Assembly (NCBI GenBank): GCA_964017145.1
Contig: OZ024841.1
Location: forward strand, 4,278,001-4,342,000
Length of the DNA: 64,000 nucleotides
Source: Agrocybe praecox
Taxonomy: Eukaryota; Basidiomycota; Agaricomycetes; Agaricales; Agrocybaceae
Direction: 5' to 3'
Under the pieces are notes generated by a model. It made no database searches, was not told where the DNA came from, and saw only the letters and a list, made by a program, of their open reading frames with translations. The translations under genes were made by a program, and so were the position numbers. This document shows, one piece after another, positions 30,149 through 42,170 of this stretch. Positions within the stretch are counted from its first letter, which is position 1. Every line of letters starts with the position of its first letter.

Positions 30149-32615
30149 ATGTGTGGCATTACCGCTACATATTCTGCCAATCCCCAGGTACCGCTAGGCG
30201 CAGAGACGTTGGAGCAACAGCTTCGGGGATCGATCAAGTCGTTAAACCATCGTGGGCCTGATTCTTCTGGGATATACATTTCTGAGGATTGTCGCGTCGG
30301 TAAGCCATTTCTTGTAGCAGATAATTGATGATAACTGGTCATTGATTGTGTAAACCAGGACTCGGACACACGAGACTGTCTATTATTGATGTGGAGGGAG
30401 GACAACAGCCGCTCCATGACCTCGAGAACAAGGTACATGTCGTCGTCAATGGCGAGCTATACGACTATGTTCGCTTGCGCCAGGAGTTAGAAGCTAAAGG
30501 AGCCATTTTCCAAACTAATTCAGATTCCGAGCTGGTCGTTCATTTGTATGTTACTATTTCATCCGACCTGTAACATAAAGTCACTTATGACGTGACGCAG
30601 GTACAACGTACACGGCTTGAACCTCATCCACCATCTTCGTGGAGAGTTCGCTTTCGTACTTTACGACTCGGTTCGCAAGCTCCTTTTCGCTGCAAGAGAC
30701 AGGTTCGGAATCAAGCCTCTTTTCTATACTTTCCATGATGGACGACTTCTCCTCGCGAGCGAGATGAAGGCTTTCATGGCTTTTGGTTGGCAGGCCGAAT
30801 GGGATGTACAGTGTTTGTTGGAGGGAGGGGAATACCACGACAATCGTACCGTCTTCAAACGAGCGCATAAGGTACGTAACTGACTGCTCGTATCCCTACA
30901 TCGTTCTCATACTTTCATTTTTATATAAGATACCTGCTGGCCATCAGCTTCTGTATACGTGTATCGGAAACCTCAAGGTTCAGCCCTACTGGGACCAGAG
31001 CTTTGTGCACTCCCAGGCCTCCGAAACCCGTACAATTGCAGAAATAGTGGAAGGCGTTCGGGAACGTCTCGTTGATGCAGTCCGAGTTCGCCTGAGGTCC
31101 GATGTGCCCCTCGCTATCGCCCTTAGCGGTGGCGTTGATAGTGCAGGAATAGCGGGAATCGCCACCGCTGTATTGAGAGAGAAGAATCCCAAAGCCAAAG
31201 TGACGACATTTACTTTAGCATTCCCCGGTGAGCGGTATCGATCTGGCACTAATATGAGCATAACTGAATGATGGGGTACTATCAATAGAACGTAAGGATC
31301 TCGACGAGGGCCCTTTCGCCAAACGGATGGCAGAAAAAATCGGCGCTGATATCCACATGATTACACCATCAGAAGCTGATCTCGTTGGGAAGTTTGAAGA
31401 AGCCGTTATTCATAGCGAGATGGCCATCCATACGCTTCATTCATCTGGCAAATATATCTTGTCAGAACATATTCGAAACGCCGGCTATAAGGTAATGCAA
31501 TTAAATCAATGGATTATTGTCGTCCCGAGTTGACAAAGTCGACGTATCTATCTTAGGTCGTTCTTACGGGAGAAGGAGCTGACGAGGTTCACGGTGGATA
31601 TGCGTATCTCCTGGCGGACTATCTTCGTGCACCTGACCCGAATGGTGCATCAATGGGATTGGAACTACCCAGTCCAGCGGAGCTGGACTCGATTCTCAAG
31701 GTTCTTGAAGGGACACGTCCGGCCCAAGATCAAATTCCTGTTGGCAAAATGTCATTTACCGATCATCAGAAGGCGCGTGCTATGCTAGGTGGAATCAGCA
31801 CTCATAGAGTCTGGGCGACGCTTACCACGCCTTCCACCATTTTCCATCCGAAGGCAGTTGAAGCTTACAAATTCGACGACCCCTCGACGACTATTGCTGA
31901 AAATATGCGACCCGAAGCTAGAAGGAACATGGCGAATGGGAATTGGCACCCCTTGAACTCTGCTCTGGTCTGTCATCCCTTAAATTCATACATGATATCA
32001 CATTGACTTTGGAACTTTAGTATGTCTCTGGGAATGCCATGCTTCCTCTACTCCTCAACCAACTTGGTGATCGTGCGGAAATGTGTAGTTCCGTCGAGGG
32101 TCGACAGCCATACCTAGACACCACATTAGTCGAATATATGAATGGCGTCCCACCGTGAGCTTTTTTTCATATATATTCCAACGTCTGACGTATCACTTAC
32201 TAAGCCCCTGTTCATCAGCTCGCTCAAAGTTAAACCCTTCAAAGACGAGAATGGTCAATGGAAGTTCAGGGAGAAATGGCTCCTTCGGGAAGCCGTCAAA
32301 CCATTCATTACCGAAGAAATATTCTATCGCAAAAAGGACCAATATAACTCCCCTGCGACTCGACGACCAGGAGAAGACACTCACGATATATATAGCCCGC
32401 TGCAAGCTCTCATTCACCGGCGTGTCACGAAGGAGACTATTGAGCGGCTCGGGTTCTTGGATTGGCCTAGTGTGCGTGAATTGCTTGATGGATACTTGAG
32501 CCAGCCCGATCTGCCCATAGACGGAGGAATCGACAAAAGAGCGAGAGCGCTACTCATGGTTACTGCATACGTCGTTCTTCAAGAGCTGTTTAATGTTCCT
32601 ACGACGATTTTCTGA
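30149..32615 (+). CDS. Asparagine synthetase, glutamine-hydrolysing (AsnB type), 8 exons, 683 aa
   Basis: It converts aspartate, ATP and glutamine to asparagine, and probably acts in the cytosol. My exon model is 30149-30299, 30359-30545, 30601-30871, 30930-31227, 31289-31491, 31557-31967, 32021-32154 and 32219-32615, with GT-AG introns of 53-65 bp. The sum is 684 codons including stop, in phase throughout. The protein opens MCGI, with Cys2 as the glutaminase nucleophile. It has the RGPD and NGELYDY motifs of class II glutaminases and RDRFGIKPLF at the end of that domain. The PP-loop SGGVDS of the synthetase domain is at residues 269-274, and TGEGADE follows later. The length (about 650-690) fits the fungal AsnB-like group rather than the shorter Asn1/Asn2. 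No broken exon or missing catalytic residue was seen, so it should be functional. The neighbours give no hint of a biosynthetic cluster. Confidence 0.93.
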
Positions 32616-33975
32616 TCGTCCTGGTGATCTCAGCCGGCTTTTGGACAATATTTACTGTGACCACTTGCCTGACGTTGTAATTTATAATTTTTGTTGTATG
32701 CACTTATCAATGTCGGCAATGTATTGTTATTTTTATCCTCACCTATGATAATGCGTACGGATTTAAGTTTATGTTCTTAACTAAGGATGAGAATGATTTA
32801 CTCGGTATAGAGCACTTTCGTCTATTACTAAGGATCCACGCTTTTGATCGCATTTCTCTCTTTCGAATTAGCTTTGGGGAGACTAGGGTCGATCCGTAGT
32901 ACAACCACGACGTGAATCACGGTTTTTTCTGTACACAAATCATCTTCATTCAGGTTGACTTTGGGAAAAAAATCTCATTTTGATAAATTCCTTTCATGTC
33001 ATTTGTGTTGCCACAGTCCAACGTCAAGTCGTGATATGAGATATTCTATGAAGTTTGTAGCAATATTGGAAGACAAGCCGTTCGTGACATGAGAAAGCGA
33101 GGGGGGGCGAAAACAAATTTTGACCAACGACGGGCCGTTGCGGAGGTTGAAACGTTGAATATTGAACACTAATTTTAGATCCGGATAGATCCGATGCCAG
33201 CCTTTCAAGCGGAAGAAGAAATTGAGATCGAATATATTGTCGGCCGCTAGGGATGATTTCTGCATACACATACTTGAGCTATTGCAAGCCTTTAGGTGTA
33301 GAAACTGACAAGCCTATCGATGATCTGATACTCCGAATACTATTTGAGAGCATTCATAGTGCGTGCATTATACGAATTCTGTACCGATACCTGCTCATAT
33401 TCAAAAGGCTTACCGGGCTCGATACCCGGAATGGAGCGTACGGAAGCCAAACTCGATTGTTGTATTGTACCTTGCTCTATGTCAGGACGAATCCCTGTTG
33501 ATGAAATACTTCTAGTCACTTCCAATAGATTTCGAGGGTATAGAAATAGTTAGGAGAGTTATTCTAATGACACAACGGTACCATGCCTGAGTGAAAGGTA
33601 ATGGGGGGGGGGGTACACCAGGACGCGAAGGCGAAGATACGAGGCTCAAGCTGAAAGAATAGAAGGTACGAAACATAGTAAAGGTAACGACAGGATATAT
33701 AATGACGGATTATATGTCCTCCGTGACAGCTTACCCAGTAAAGAAAGGACCGACTGAACTCTTTCGTTTGCAAGGCATACAACCTGTTTTGTTTCGACTC
33801 AAGCTTCCCAGGAACGCTTACCAATATTACTTCTGAACGGATTAGATAAGTGATTTCATGAATGATACTCGATGAGCGGCAAGGTACATACCAAATTTGT
33901 TGTTTTGCCAGTGCGCGGAGTATGCTCCCTGCCTGTTTCAAGGAACAATCCTACTCAGTTGTACGATTAGAGATT
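32616..33975. other. Intergenic; no gene seen
   Basis: AT-rich 3' flank followed by unassigned sequence. A (G)10 run lies at 33604-33613. A T-arm-like motif (CCGGGCTCGATACCCGG near 33413-33429) is present without the rest of a tRNA. Confidence 0.4.
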
Positions 33976-33978
33976 TAC

Positions 33979-33985
33979 TATAAAA
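33979..33985 (+). promoter_or_regulatory. TATA box of the 34.0-kb gene
   Basis: TATAAAA sits 60 bp before the ATG at 34039. Confidence 0.5.
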
Positions 33986-34038
33986 TCAGAGACCTACGGT
34001 CCTATATTTTCATCAAGCAATAATCCACAGTCATCACA

Positions 34039-34556
34039 ATGCCTCGCTCTACAGTTCAAATCCAAGACATCACCCCAGGAATGGTTATCCTGGAAAGACC
34101 TGGACCTCTCATTGTAGAAGATGTCCTCACGACACAAACCTTGCGTGCACAACGTCGGGACAGGCACCCTCTCATCGTTCTATCAGTCAACGCAGACGCT
34201 CAGCAAATCACAGTCACTTACATTGCCAGCTTCGCTGCCTCCGACAGATTGGTTGATGTTGACATTCGAGGAGGAGACGCTGCAAGGAGGCTTTTTATTC
34301 CAATAGAACCTGCTACGAAGGAGTTTGACTACGATACTATTCGTTGGGATAGCCATCCTGACCCAATACCGGCTGGCTGGGCTTCTGCTAGAAGCAAGAT
34401 GGTCTTGAATGGTGCCTCGGTAAATATTCCCGTCTTTCGGCGAACTATACATGTGCTCACTTTGCCCCCCAGTTTTTGACCTTCGATGATGAGAAATATT
34501 TCAGCGCAGACACAGCCACTGCTCTTAATGCTCTGATTACAACTGTTGTTGCCTAG
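34039..34556 (+). CDS. Small uncharacterised protein with an apparent 1-nt frameshift
   Basis: The family is not recognised. The frame from ATG 34039 gives 146 residues, opening with a soluble beta-rich part (ITPGMVILERPGPLIVEDVL, then HPLIVLSV and QQITVTYIASF). This has the look of a small SH3-like or PemK-like barrel, although no diagnostic motif is present. It stops at 34477-34479, just after a run of six C (34465-34470). If that run had seven C, the frame would continue TFDDEKYFSADTATALNALI and end at 34554-34556, adding about 26 credible residues. Either this allele has lost a base or the sequence has a homopolymer error. A TATA box 60 bp upstream supports a real gene. Confidence 0.6.
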
Positions 34557-35595
34557 AAGAGTAGGTTCTCTTCTCACATATCGGAGGCGTAAAAACTGAA
34601 AAATTCATAGTCCAGGCTTTACGGCTATGTTAACATGTTCTCCGCGTTATGTTCGGCAGCTATAATAATATACTCAGATCTTCTATTGTACTCAAGTTTT
34701 GTGTAAATAGAAGGATCTTTTTCTCGAACAATCGGATGAGCTTTTCCTATTTGTTATATCAACCTATACCGAAAAGGTTAAGTATCATAAAACTGCGGCA
34801 ATATCCGAGCCGTCGGGTAGCAGCCAATTCGAACTTCATTTTGCCTTGGTGAGAAAATTATGCTAGAATGAGTAAGACCCCTCTTCGACAGTTTTAATAA
34901 GTTTTACTGCACAACGAGAAAACCGACAGGTGGAAATCCGCTAGTGGAAAACATTGTCATCGATGAACCCCGAGCTGCCGTCCGTCGACATAGTCCAGCC
35001 GGCACGGCGCGTCGCGTCAACTTCCTATCTGTTAAAATACAAAACACATTTATTAATGGCTATTTGGACGGCAAATACCTCTTTGCGTCAGCGTTGGTTG
35101 GTGGCGAGACTCAAGTCTTCGCGGGTAATGGAAAGAAACACGCGTACACGGCGATTTTTATTTTAATCGGCCAATCGCACAATCCCCTGATCTGCGGCAA
35201 ATAGCAATAGCCGAACGCTGCCAGTCCAACTCGGAAAATTTATGTTTCAGATGGTTTTTATTTTATCAGCAATATTTCGTGGTTCTGTACAGGTTGGTGC
35301 GACCGTAGCTTAGAATCCAAGTTCTGACCCTTGTCTGAGATTCTCAAAAGAGGTATTTTTTTAAAGTATTGAGCGAAGTATCATTGGTTTCGGGACTGGA
35401 AAAATGTATGAACATCAAAAAAAGAGAAAACAGATGCCTAGATACCCAAATGGCGACGTAACAATAGATTAAAATGCATGAAAGTCACAGAGAAAAAGGA
35501 AAATAGGGGCGACCAAGCACGTACAAATGAACTTACCTGGTTAAGTATAGAGTAATAATAATAATAAATACACGCATAGGAACTGTTTGTTATAA
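34557..35595. other. Intergenic; no gene seen
   Basis: No supported coding region. A (TAA)n microsatellite lies near 35551-35567, close to the 3' end of the next gene. Confidence 0.4.
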
Positions 35596-37236
35596 TCACT
35601 CTGACGGTCTTCGCCGTCTCGTATTTACAAAATTTAATGTCTCCGCAGAACCAGTTCCACAAATATATTCTTTTGTGATTCCATCCGATGACCATAGGAC
35701 CTTCAAGCCCCCTATCGAATCTACAAAAGTCCAGTTCATCCGTTCCTCATAGCCGGTCACAAATCTGGATATATCGAGTACCGCCACCGGGTTCCCGACA
35801 TTGACCCTGCGGGAGAGAAAGAGTTTGATCGATTCGTCAAGACGAAGAGATACCCTCCTCGATAGAAAATCGAGTTTCAAGGTTTTGAGAGAGGGAAATA
35901 TGGTCGAAACGTCCAAATCGACATCATTGAGTAGTTGTACTGAAGCCTCTGGGACGATGAGGGTTTTCACGCCTGAAAGAGCCAAAAGCAAAGAATGGAA
36001 ACTGGGATCCGTGGAGTCGATCCCCTTTCCGCTCGTGGTTGTCAGTGTTAGCTTCGTCACCGCACTGAGTTCACAGGTTGAAATGGCTTTGAGGAGCTGG
36101 GAATGGGACGTCGGTGGAAAGCGGATATGATTTAAGATATGCATAGCTGATTGACGTGGTGAGGGATGATTATCGCAGCCGAGAGGGTGGTCAAAAATAA
36201 CACCGAAATATCCCAAGGACATGATTACGCCAAACCCAGTGACCTTATAGGATTGAAGATATCGTTGGGTGCATTTAATGAGGACGGGGATGAACGCCTC
36301 AATGTCTACAAGGCTGATTTCGCCATCCATTGAGCGGTTGGTAGAAATAACTGTTAGCTCGCAAAGTGCATCCTGAGGAAGGTGAATGTGAGAAAGGAGG
36401 GCCGAACACGTTTGAAATGTAGAGGAAATGTGAAGCCGGCGGAGGTTTGGGAGTATAGTTTGGCGTAAAGCACCAGAAGATTCCGGTCGGTCGTGAACAC
36501 TGTCAGCGTGATATCCTCTACTGAGAAGATATAGAACCTCTAAGCGTGGAATGCCGTAAATGATATCTAAAACCTGAAAGGCAGAAAGGTGCGAACAGAG
36601 TGTCAGTTCTTGTAAACCAGACATCCACGACGCTCTGGGATCGACATGAAGTTGTGTTGTGTGAAGTGCCATCAATGAAGGTGCATGTCCTTTAAAAAGA
36701 GTTCTGCCTTTCTGGCCTATGTCGACCGGTTCTGACGAGGAGGCGTGTTGGAGAGTGACTGCAAAGCGAGTGAGATGCAGAGCGGGTTGATCCCAAAACG
36801 TGGTCCATAGATCATTATCAAATTCTTCACAGAAGGAAATGGTAACATTGAGTTCCGAAATTCTATGCCACTCGTTGGCTAGCAGGCTGGAGAAGAAACT
36901 TCGTGTTACTTCGTGGCTCCCGCGAACGTCCCCGTATATGGACAAGGTCGCTTCTTTGGTCCTCTTCATGATTAATGCCCTCCAATTTTCAGATATTTTC
37001 CCCATGACGGCCATATCAATCATACCTCCCCATATCGACGATGACTCGATAACCAACCGTCTCCACTTGAAACAAACTTGGGATATGTTTCTCATCACCG
37101 TGAGCGGATGGTTTTCCGTTTGTTGATCCTCGGTATGTTCCCCATCGTTCAGACCTGGTCTTGAGTGAGCTATGGCAGTAAATATACGCCAGAGAACGTC
37201 TTGCTCGACTTTGAATATTGGCGAGATCGTGGACAT
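35596..37236 (-). CDS. F-box-like protein, type B, intact, 546 aa
   Basis: Single-exon gene starting at ATG 37234-37236. The N-terminus carries an F-box-like motif (residues about 9-70: QDVLWRIFTAIAHS, then RNISQVCFKWRRLVIESSSIWG), the part that binds Skp1 in SCF ubiquitin ligases. The rest (80-546) is a leucine-rich, irregular repeat region expected to bind a substrate; its target is unknown. The conserved C-terminal signature EYICGTGSAETLNF is present. Its length equals that of the type A genes at 42667 and 62048. It is the only complete type B copy here and should be taken as the reference for the broken copies at 39.2 kb and 44.7/51.3 kb, which also share some of its upstream sequence. 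Its codon usage and frame show no damage. Confidence 0.85.
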   Translation of the reverse strand: MSTISPIFKVEQDVLWRIFTAIAHSRPGLNDGEHTEDQQTENHPLTVMRNISQVCFKWRRLVIESSSIWGGMIDMAVMGKISENWRALIMKRTKEATLSIYGDVRGSHEVTRSFFSSLLANEWHRISELNVTISFCEEFDNDLWTTFWDQPALHLTRFAVTLQHASSSEPVDIGQKGRTLFKGHAPSLMALHTTQLHVDPRASWMSGLQELTLCSHLSAFQVLDIIYGIPRLEVLYLLSRGYHADSVHDRPESSGALRQTILPNLRRLHISSTFQTCSALLSHIHLPQDALCELTVISTNRSMDGEISLVDIEAFIPVLIKCTQRYLQSYKVTGFGVIMSLGYFGVIFDHPLGCDNHPSPRQSAMHILNHIRFPPTSHSQLLKAISTCELSAVTKLTLTTTSGKGIDSTDPSFHSLLLALSGVKTLIVPEASVQLLNDVDLDVSTIFPSLKTLKLDFLSRRVSLRLDESIKLFLSRRVNVGNPVAVLDISRFVTGYEERMNWTFVDSIGGLKVLWSSDGITKEYICGTGSAETLNFVNTRRRRPSE

Positions 37237-37927
37237 GCAGGGCGGATGTGATGGAGTTGGGGAAACAAGTGGGCCCCTATTTTCGCACCTTCGGATGAAG
37301 CGGACCTGTCGTTGCCGGTGTCAATGATGGTCGGCAGGGCTGGTCATGTGTGGCGGAGATTGATCATTGAAACACAAAATAAATTGTTCGGAATTAAATG
37401 TTCATTTAATGTCACGATCTCCTGCCAATTTAACTCGGAGTCCGAATATAGCAACTGATTATATTTTGCTGTGCACACAGTCAAAGAAATGAAAAATGGA
37501 AGAAACAACATGGCATACATATATTTGACATACTACGTTCGTCAAAAAAAAAAACTCTTTGGAGTGATCAATGTCAGTCAAATTCGACTTTTAGCCCGAA
37601 TATGTCACATTTCCCACCCTTGCTCGAAGAAATAATTGGGAGCTTCGAATACGCATACACTTAGTAAAATACTTCATTCGGGATTGAAGCAGAGAACACG
37701 ATCAAGTAGTTTTTTTCTACTGTACTTACAGCTACTTTGAACCCAAATAAATGGCGTTAAACCAGGTAAGCTACTCCGAACTCGTGCGAGCTTCTTTACA
37801 TATCTGTGCCAATGTAGACCACGTCCCATGTGGGATATATTCTGGTCTGGCAATATAAAATCGTGCGTCAACCAAGCATTTGATAATTTCCAGATTTTCG
37901 TCGACATCGTAGTCTAACTTACACCAC
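37237..37927. other. Intergenic between divergently decayed neighbours; no gene seen
   Basis: The first 120 bases, upstream of the F-box gene, resemble the upstream sequence of the type B copy at 51.7 kb (for example GGGGAAACAAGTG and TTTCGCACCTTCGG). A poly(A) run lies at 37537-37550. The rest is featureless. Confidence 0.5.
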
Positions 37928-38700
37928 CTACACTCCATATGCAAGGACACGATCTGCCACTGTGGCAAACGGCTTATCAACTCCTCCCCGTGGTGGTCCC
38001 GTTGGAGTCCCAAAGACAAGCTGTGCACGGAGCGACCAACTCTCTGGAAGCTTCCACGCCTCCACAACTTCTTTATTAGGTTGGTAGTGCTGCAGGCTGC
38101 ATCCTAGGCCCTCGGTAGCCAATGCCGTCCAGGCAATGTACTGGTTCATTCCTTGCGAATGTTCGTACCCTATAATCACCGTCGTAAGGTAAGAAAGGAA
38201 GATGTGTTCGAGAAGGGGGTGGTGCAAACGAGTGAAGCTTACAGTTAGGGTATAAACCGAAGATGTACTGGAATGATTCTGGGAGTTTCCTGACAGCGGC
38301 TGAGTCTTCGAAGAAGAGGACCTTCAGTGATGAATATCAGGATATGCTTGCATACCCAACGCAACACTGCTTTGAGTGATCAGTGAATGAAGTCCTGACG
38401 CACCGTTCCATAACTATCACGATGGCCCTGGATCTTATCCACCACACTCTCAAACATCTGCGGGGCCATCGTCTCCTTTGCTTGCTTCAGTGTTATATCC
38501 CACAGCTTCTCGTGCTCGTTCCCAAAGAAAATGACGGCACGGCATGAATCAACATTGAAGGCGGATGGTGCGTGTTTAATTGCATCTTGGACTATGGCAA
38601 TGATACGTTCATTAGTGATTGGGGAGGTTTTGTTGACTGCCAAGACCGAGCGTCGTAGCTTGACAGCATCGTGAAAGGATATTTGGTTTGCGTATGGCAT
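37928..38700 (-). CDS. Nitroreductase family protein (FRM2/HBN1-like), 3 exons, 205 aa
   Basis: My exon model on the minus strand is 38700-38404, 38321-38243 and 38169-37928, with introns of 82 and 73 bp, 618 nt in all including stop. The protein starts MPYANQISFHDAVKLRRS, the usual opening of fungal FMN-dependent nitroreductases. It continues HAPSAFNVDSCRAVIFFG and EHEKLWDITL, then VLFFEDSAAVRKL. The third exon gives HSQGMNQYIAWTALATEGLG and AQLVFGTPTGPP. These match the yeast Frm2/Hbn1 group in order and length (about 190-205 aa). Members are cytosolic, bind FMN as dimers and are linked to oxidative stress and fatty acid responses. The substrate is unknown. All splice junctions keep phase, and no key residue seems lost. 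Confidence 0.87.
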
Positions 38701-39189
38701 GATCGTTGAGGTAGAAATTGAAGAGGTTGTGAGTTTCTAAATGAGAAACTAAGGAAAGTGTGTTGAATCTTGATATCCTTGCTACTAGCCATCGACCGTT
38801 TTTATACCTATGTAGTATAAAAGCGTCTCTTGGACGTGTCTCCATGCGTTCGTTATTTTTGAACAAGAGCGCAAATTTTTCCATCAGATTTAGCAAGCGG
38901 TTTAGTCACAAAATCCTTAGAACGTTGGTAGCTATGTTAAAAATGTCTCGGTTGCTTATTCATGTGGCTATTATCTTTGATTTCAGAGTAGTATACACGA
39001 GATCCCGTAAAACAGCTGACGGGATGAAGAAGATTTTGGCGCTGAAATTTGTTCCAATTGAGAAGATAGGGATAGGATAGGTGATGACGTACTCAATGAT
39101 TACGATGCACGGTGATAAAAATACCTTGTGTATGAGAACAATTGGTCAGATGTGTCATAAAGATTACTTATCACTCCGCCCGTCCCTGA
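38701..39189. other. Intergenic; no gene seen
   Basis: Contains the likely promoter of the nitroreductase (38701-38900) and featureless sequence up to the truncated F-box copy. Confidence 0.4.
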
Positions 39190-40190
39190 GATCAACATAT
39201 GGGTTTTCCCACCATATCACTGAGCTGGAAAGCGGACTCGGGTGAAGATATTGATAGTAGCTATATATGGTGGGGGTATATTCCCGGGATGGAGAGGCGG
39301 TCAAACGCAACAAAAAAACCGGATAACAACATCCTTATGTCGATCTCGGTGACCTTATAGCATTGAAGAAAATGTTGGGTGAATGAAATGAGCCCGCGGA
39401 TGAAGGATTCGGTGTCTTCGAGACTAATTTGGTCAGGCGCTCCGCGGTAGATATTAGAGCTTATTGTTACTTCGCAACGTGCATCCTGGGGAAGGCTGAT
39501 GGACGAAAGAAGAGACGAACAAGTTCGAAAACGGGCGGGAATTTTTAGCTTGCGGAGATTTGGGAGCATAACTTGGCGGGAAGGCCCAGGAAGCGTGGGT
39601 ATGTGTGCGTGTGCGTCGTGTATATCATGATGATGATGTCCTTGCCTATGAATATATAGACATGTCAAAAACGGAATGCGGCAAAGGATGTTTAGAATTT
39701 GAAAAGCAGAAAGGTGCGAACAGAGTGTCAGATCGGTCAAACAAGAGATCCACGGCGCGTGGGGGGATACATCAAGTTGGGTTGTATGAAGTGACTTTGA
39801 CAACGGAACGTATCCTTGAAAAAGCACCCTGTCTTTCTGCCCAATGCCGGATGTCTCTGACGGCGAAGACGTGCAGCACACATAGAAGATGACTGAAAAG
39901 CTATTCAAATATACGCCGGCGGGTTGATCCCAAAACGTGGTCCATAGAGAATTATCGAATTTATCACGGGAGGAAATGACGACATTCAGTTCTGAAATCC
40001 TTTGCCACTCGTTGGTTAAACAAATTTGGGATATGTTTCTTATCACTCTAAGTAGGTGTATTTTAATCCATCGCCGTTTCAAGTTCTTCCGTTGCCCGAA
40101 ACCTTGTACCAACGTTGGGACCTGGCCTTGAGCGAGCTATGGAAGAAAATATGCGCAGAATGAAAAACTCGGACAAGGGTCGGTTTTCCA
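39190..40190 (-). pseudogene. F-box-like type B pseudogene with two deletions and lost 3' end
   Basis: The copy matches the type B genes but is damaged at clear points. At about 40160 the sequence jumps from the RIFSSIARSRPGPN segment straight to upstream DNA: about 120 bp with the start codon is missing compared with 51600-51720. At about 40018 RNISQIC is joined directly to LTNEWQRISELN, losing roughly 80 residues that lie between these phrases in intact copies. The leucine-rich part then reads openly to 39261. Similarity to the 45.2-kb copy continues without frame to about 39190, where it ends before the last third of the gene. No function is expected. Confidence 0.8.
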
Positions 40191-40775
40191 AAACTAATTT
40201 GTAATTCGTCCAGCGGAGTACAAGCAGCGAAAATACTAAATACAGATATGTACTGCCTGGAGACAAAATAAAAATAATTCTTAGTGGATGCGACGCGAGT
40301 TCTAATATATAGCAGATTGTATGGTTTATCCTTATCCTTATCCACACGAACACAACGATCACTGATTAATGCCAGCAAAGGAGAGAAAGAGACAAAAGAA
40401 AAGTCAATAAGGGCATAAATCATCAATGTATGAAATTCCAAAAGCGCAGTGAGTCAATAAGTAAGGAAGTAAGCGGGACCTTGGAATCTCGGAATAAATG
40501 GCGGATAACGTATACACGCAGCCTGGAACACCAAATAAAATTTAAAACGAAACGAAACGAAGAGACAAACCGAAGAAGAGGGAAGAAGGGAGAAGAAGGA
40601 GAAAAAGTCCGAGAGAGAGAGAAAGGCATAATACTAATACGAAAAAAGGAGAGAAAAGAAAAGAACATCGAAAGCGATGAAGAAGGAAAATAAGAGAGAA
40701 ACGGAATGTCGAGGGTTGAAAAAAGAAGAGGAAAAAGAAAAAAACAAGAATAACGATATACTCAAAAACACCCTC

Positions 40776-42170
40776 TCACTCCACAACCAACCCATCACAC
40801 CCGATCGCAGCACGAGCACGAGCATAATTGAACATACCACCCAACCCTCCGGCTCTGCCACGCGCCCCAGCACTATGACTATGACTATAGCTTTGGCCTT
40901 GACCTTGTGCAGCACCAGGAGACCCAGCACCACGTCCATCAGGCCCAGCACCAGGCACCCCACCACGCGCGAAAGGAGTCATAATGGAAGAGGAAGATAA
41001 CGAGGCGTCGATCGTCTTCGGAGGGGGGACAATAGCGTCTGGTGTTCATATCGCGTTCCCGATCCCGATCCCAACAATCACTCGAACGTGAACGCGAATC
41101 CCGACTACGCGTGCGCGTGTGGATTTTTCATTTACTTTTGTTTCTGCTCCTACTCCTGTGTCGCTCCAGAGGACGGCTGCGAGATCGTGACCAAGAGCGA
41201 GAAAGTGAGAGGGTATGAGAACGCGTGTTGTTTGTTTGTCTGTAAGATTGCCTTGCTCCATCTCTATCGTGCCAAGCTGCTGCTGGCCTATCCCTATCCC
41301 TATCACGTTCTCTGTCCCTGGTCGTATCGCGTCCACGATCAGAAGAAATATATGCATATACAGCAGCGGGTGAATAGAACCTCGCGTTTGGGTTTGGCGG
41401 TCCGTTGCCGTTTGTTGATGACGATGATGAGGGTCCGACAGGGGCAGAGGCAGGAGTAGTGCTAAGTCCAGGTCCAGGAGCGGATGACGCGTTCGTACTC
41501 GGAGGAAGATGACGATGAGGAGGAGGAGCACCGCGCTGCAGCTGCTGCCTCATTGAACGTTGAAGCTGAAGCTGAAGGTCGAATATTTGAATAAGGATAC
41601 GGATATTGCCCGTAGGGATGTACACTGTCGTGCATGAACCGGTTCCTTAGCACGAGGGGGGGCTGTAGGCGGAGCTGGTGCTGTGGGTACAGGTGGGGGT
41701 GTATCGGAGGCAACATTGGAAGGGAGAAGTGACGTCGCTGGGGTAAGGAGGGAACACGGTCCAGGAGGCGGGTGGTTGTGGAGGAAGGGGGTTTGGCCAT
41801 GAACCCGCCCAGTCCAGGCAATGCAACAGAGTGCGCCGAACCAGACGCCGATCCACGCACCCTGGCACAGCAATACCCGACGTGAACGTGGAAGTGAGAG
41901 CTAAAGGGGTTATCGATTATCGCCAATGGCAATGGAAGACTCGGAGGTACAGCTGAAGCAGCGACGAGACTGAACCTCTCGAGAAGGCTCCATCGTGCTC
42001 CTGCTGATAGCGACTCGGATTAGTACTGGGACGGCTGGTGTGGTGGTTGGCTTCTCATTCGCATTCTCGTTATCTGCACCGCTTCCTCCCCCTCCTCAGT
42101 ATCCATATTCACGTCCACATCCACGATGATGTCGCTACTTGTCCTAGTGCTCGTGCTCATGTCGATATAG
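40776..42170 (-). pseudogene. Low-complexity Pro/Ser/Arg-rich gene, copy 1, frames broken
   Basis: On the minus strand the parts are, in order: an acidic N-terminus (SDIIVDVDVNMDTEEGEE, then ITRMRMRSQPPHQ); a Pro-rich part (SNVASDTPPPVPTAPAPP); FMHDSVHPYGQYPYPYSNI; a Ser/Pro part (STNGNGPPNPNARFYSP); an Arg-Asp/Arg-Ser stretch (DRGRDTTRDRERDRDRDR and RSRSRPLERHRSRSR); and a Gly-rich tail (GPDGRGAGSPGAAQGQGQSY). These lie in different frames, so introns, frameshifts or both are present. Composition resembles an RNA-binding or SR-like regulator, but no RRM or other domain is visible. The locus is duplicated at 53.3-54.4 kb in the same place relative to F-box copies, which supports a shared gene origin. 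Confidence 0.4.

Noticed and set aside
32142..32499. Overlapping frames at the 3' end of the asparagine synthetase
   Set aside because: They include an intron (32155-32218) or a shadow frame of exon 8.
33405..33435. tRNA-like T-arm (CCGGG CTCGATA CCCGG)
   Set aside because: No matching acceptor stem, D-arm or anticodon arm could be built around it.
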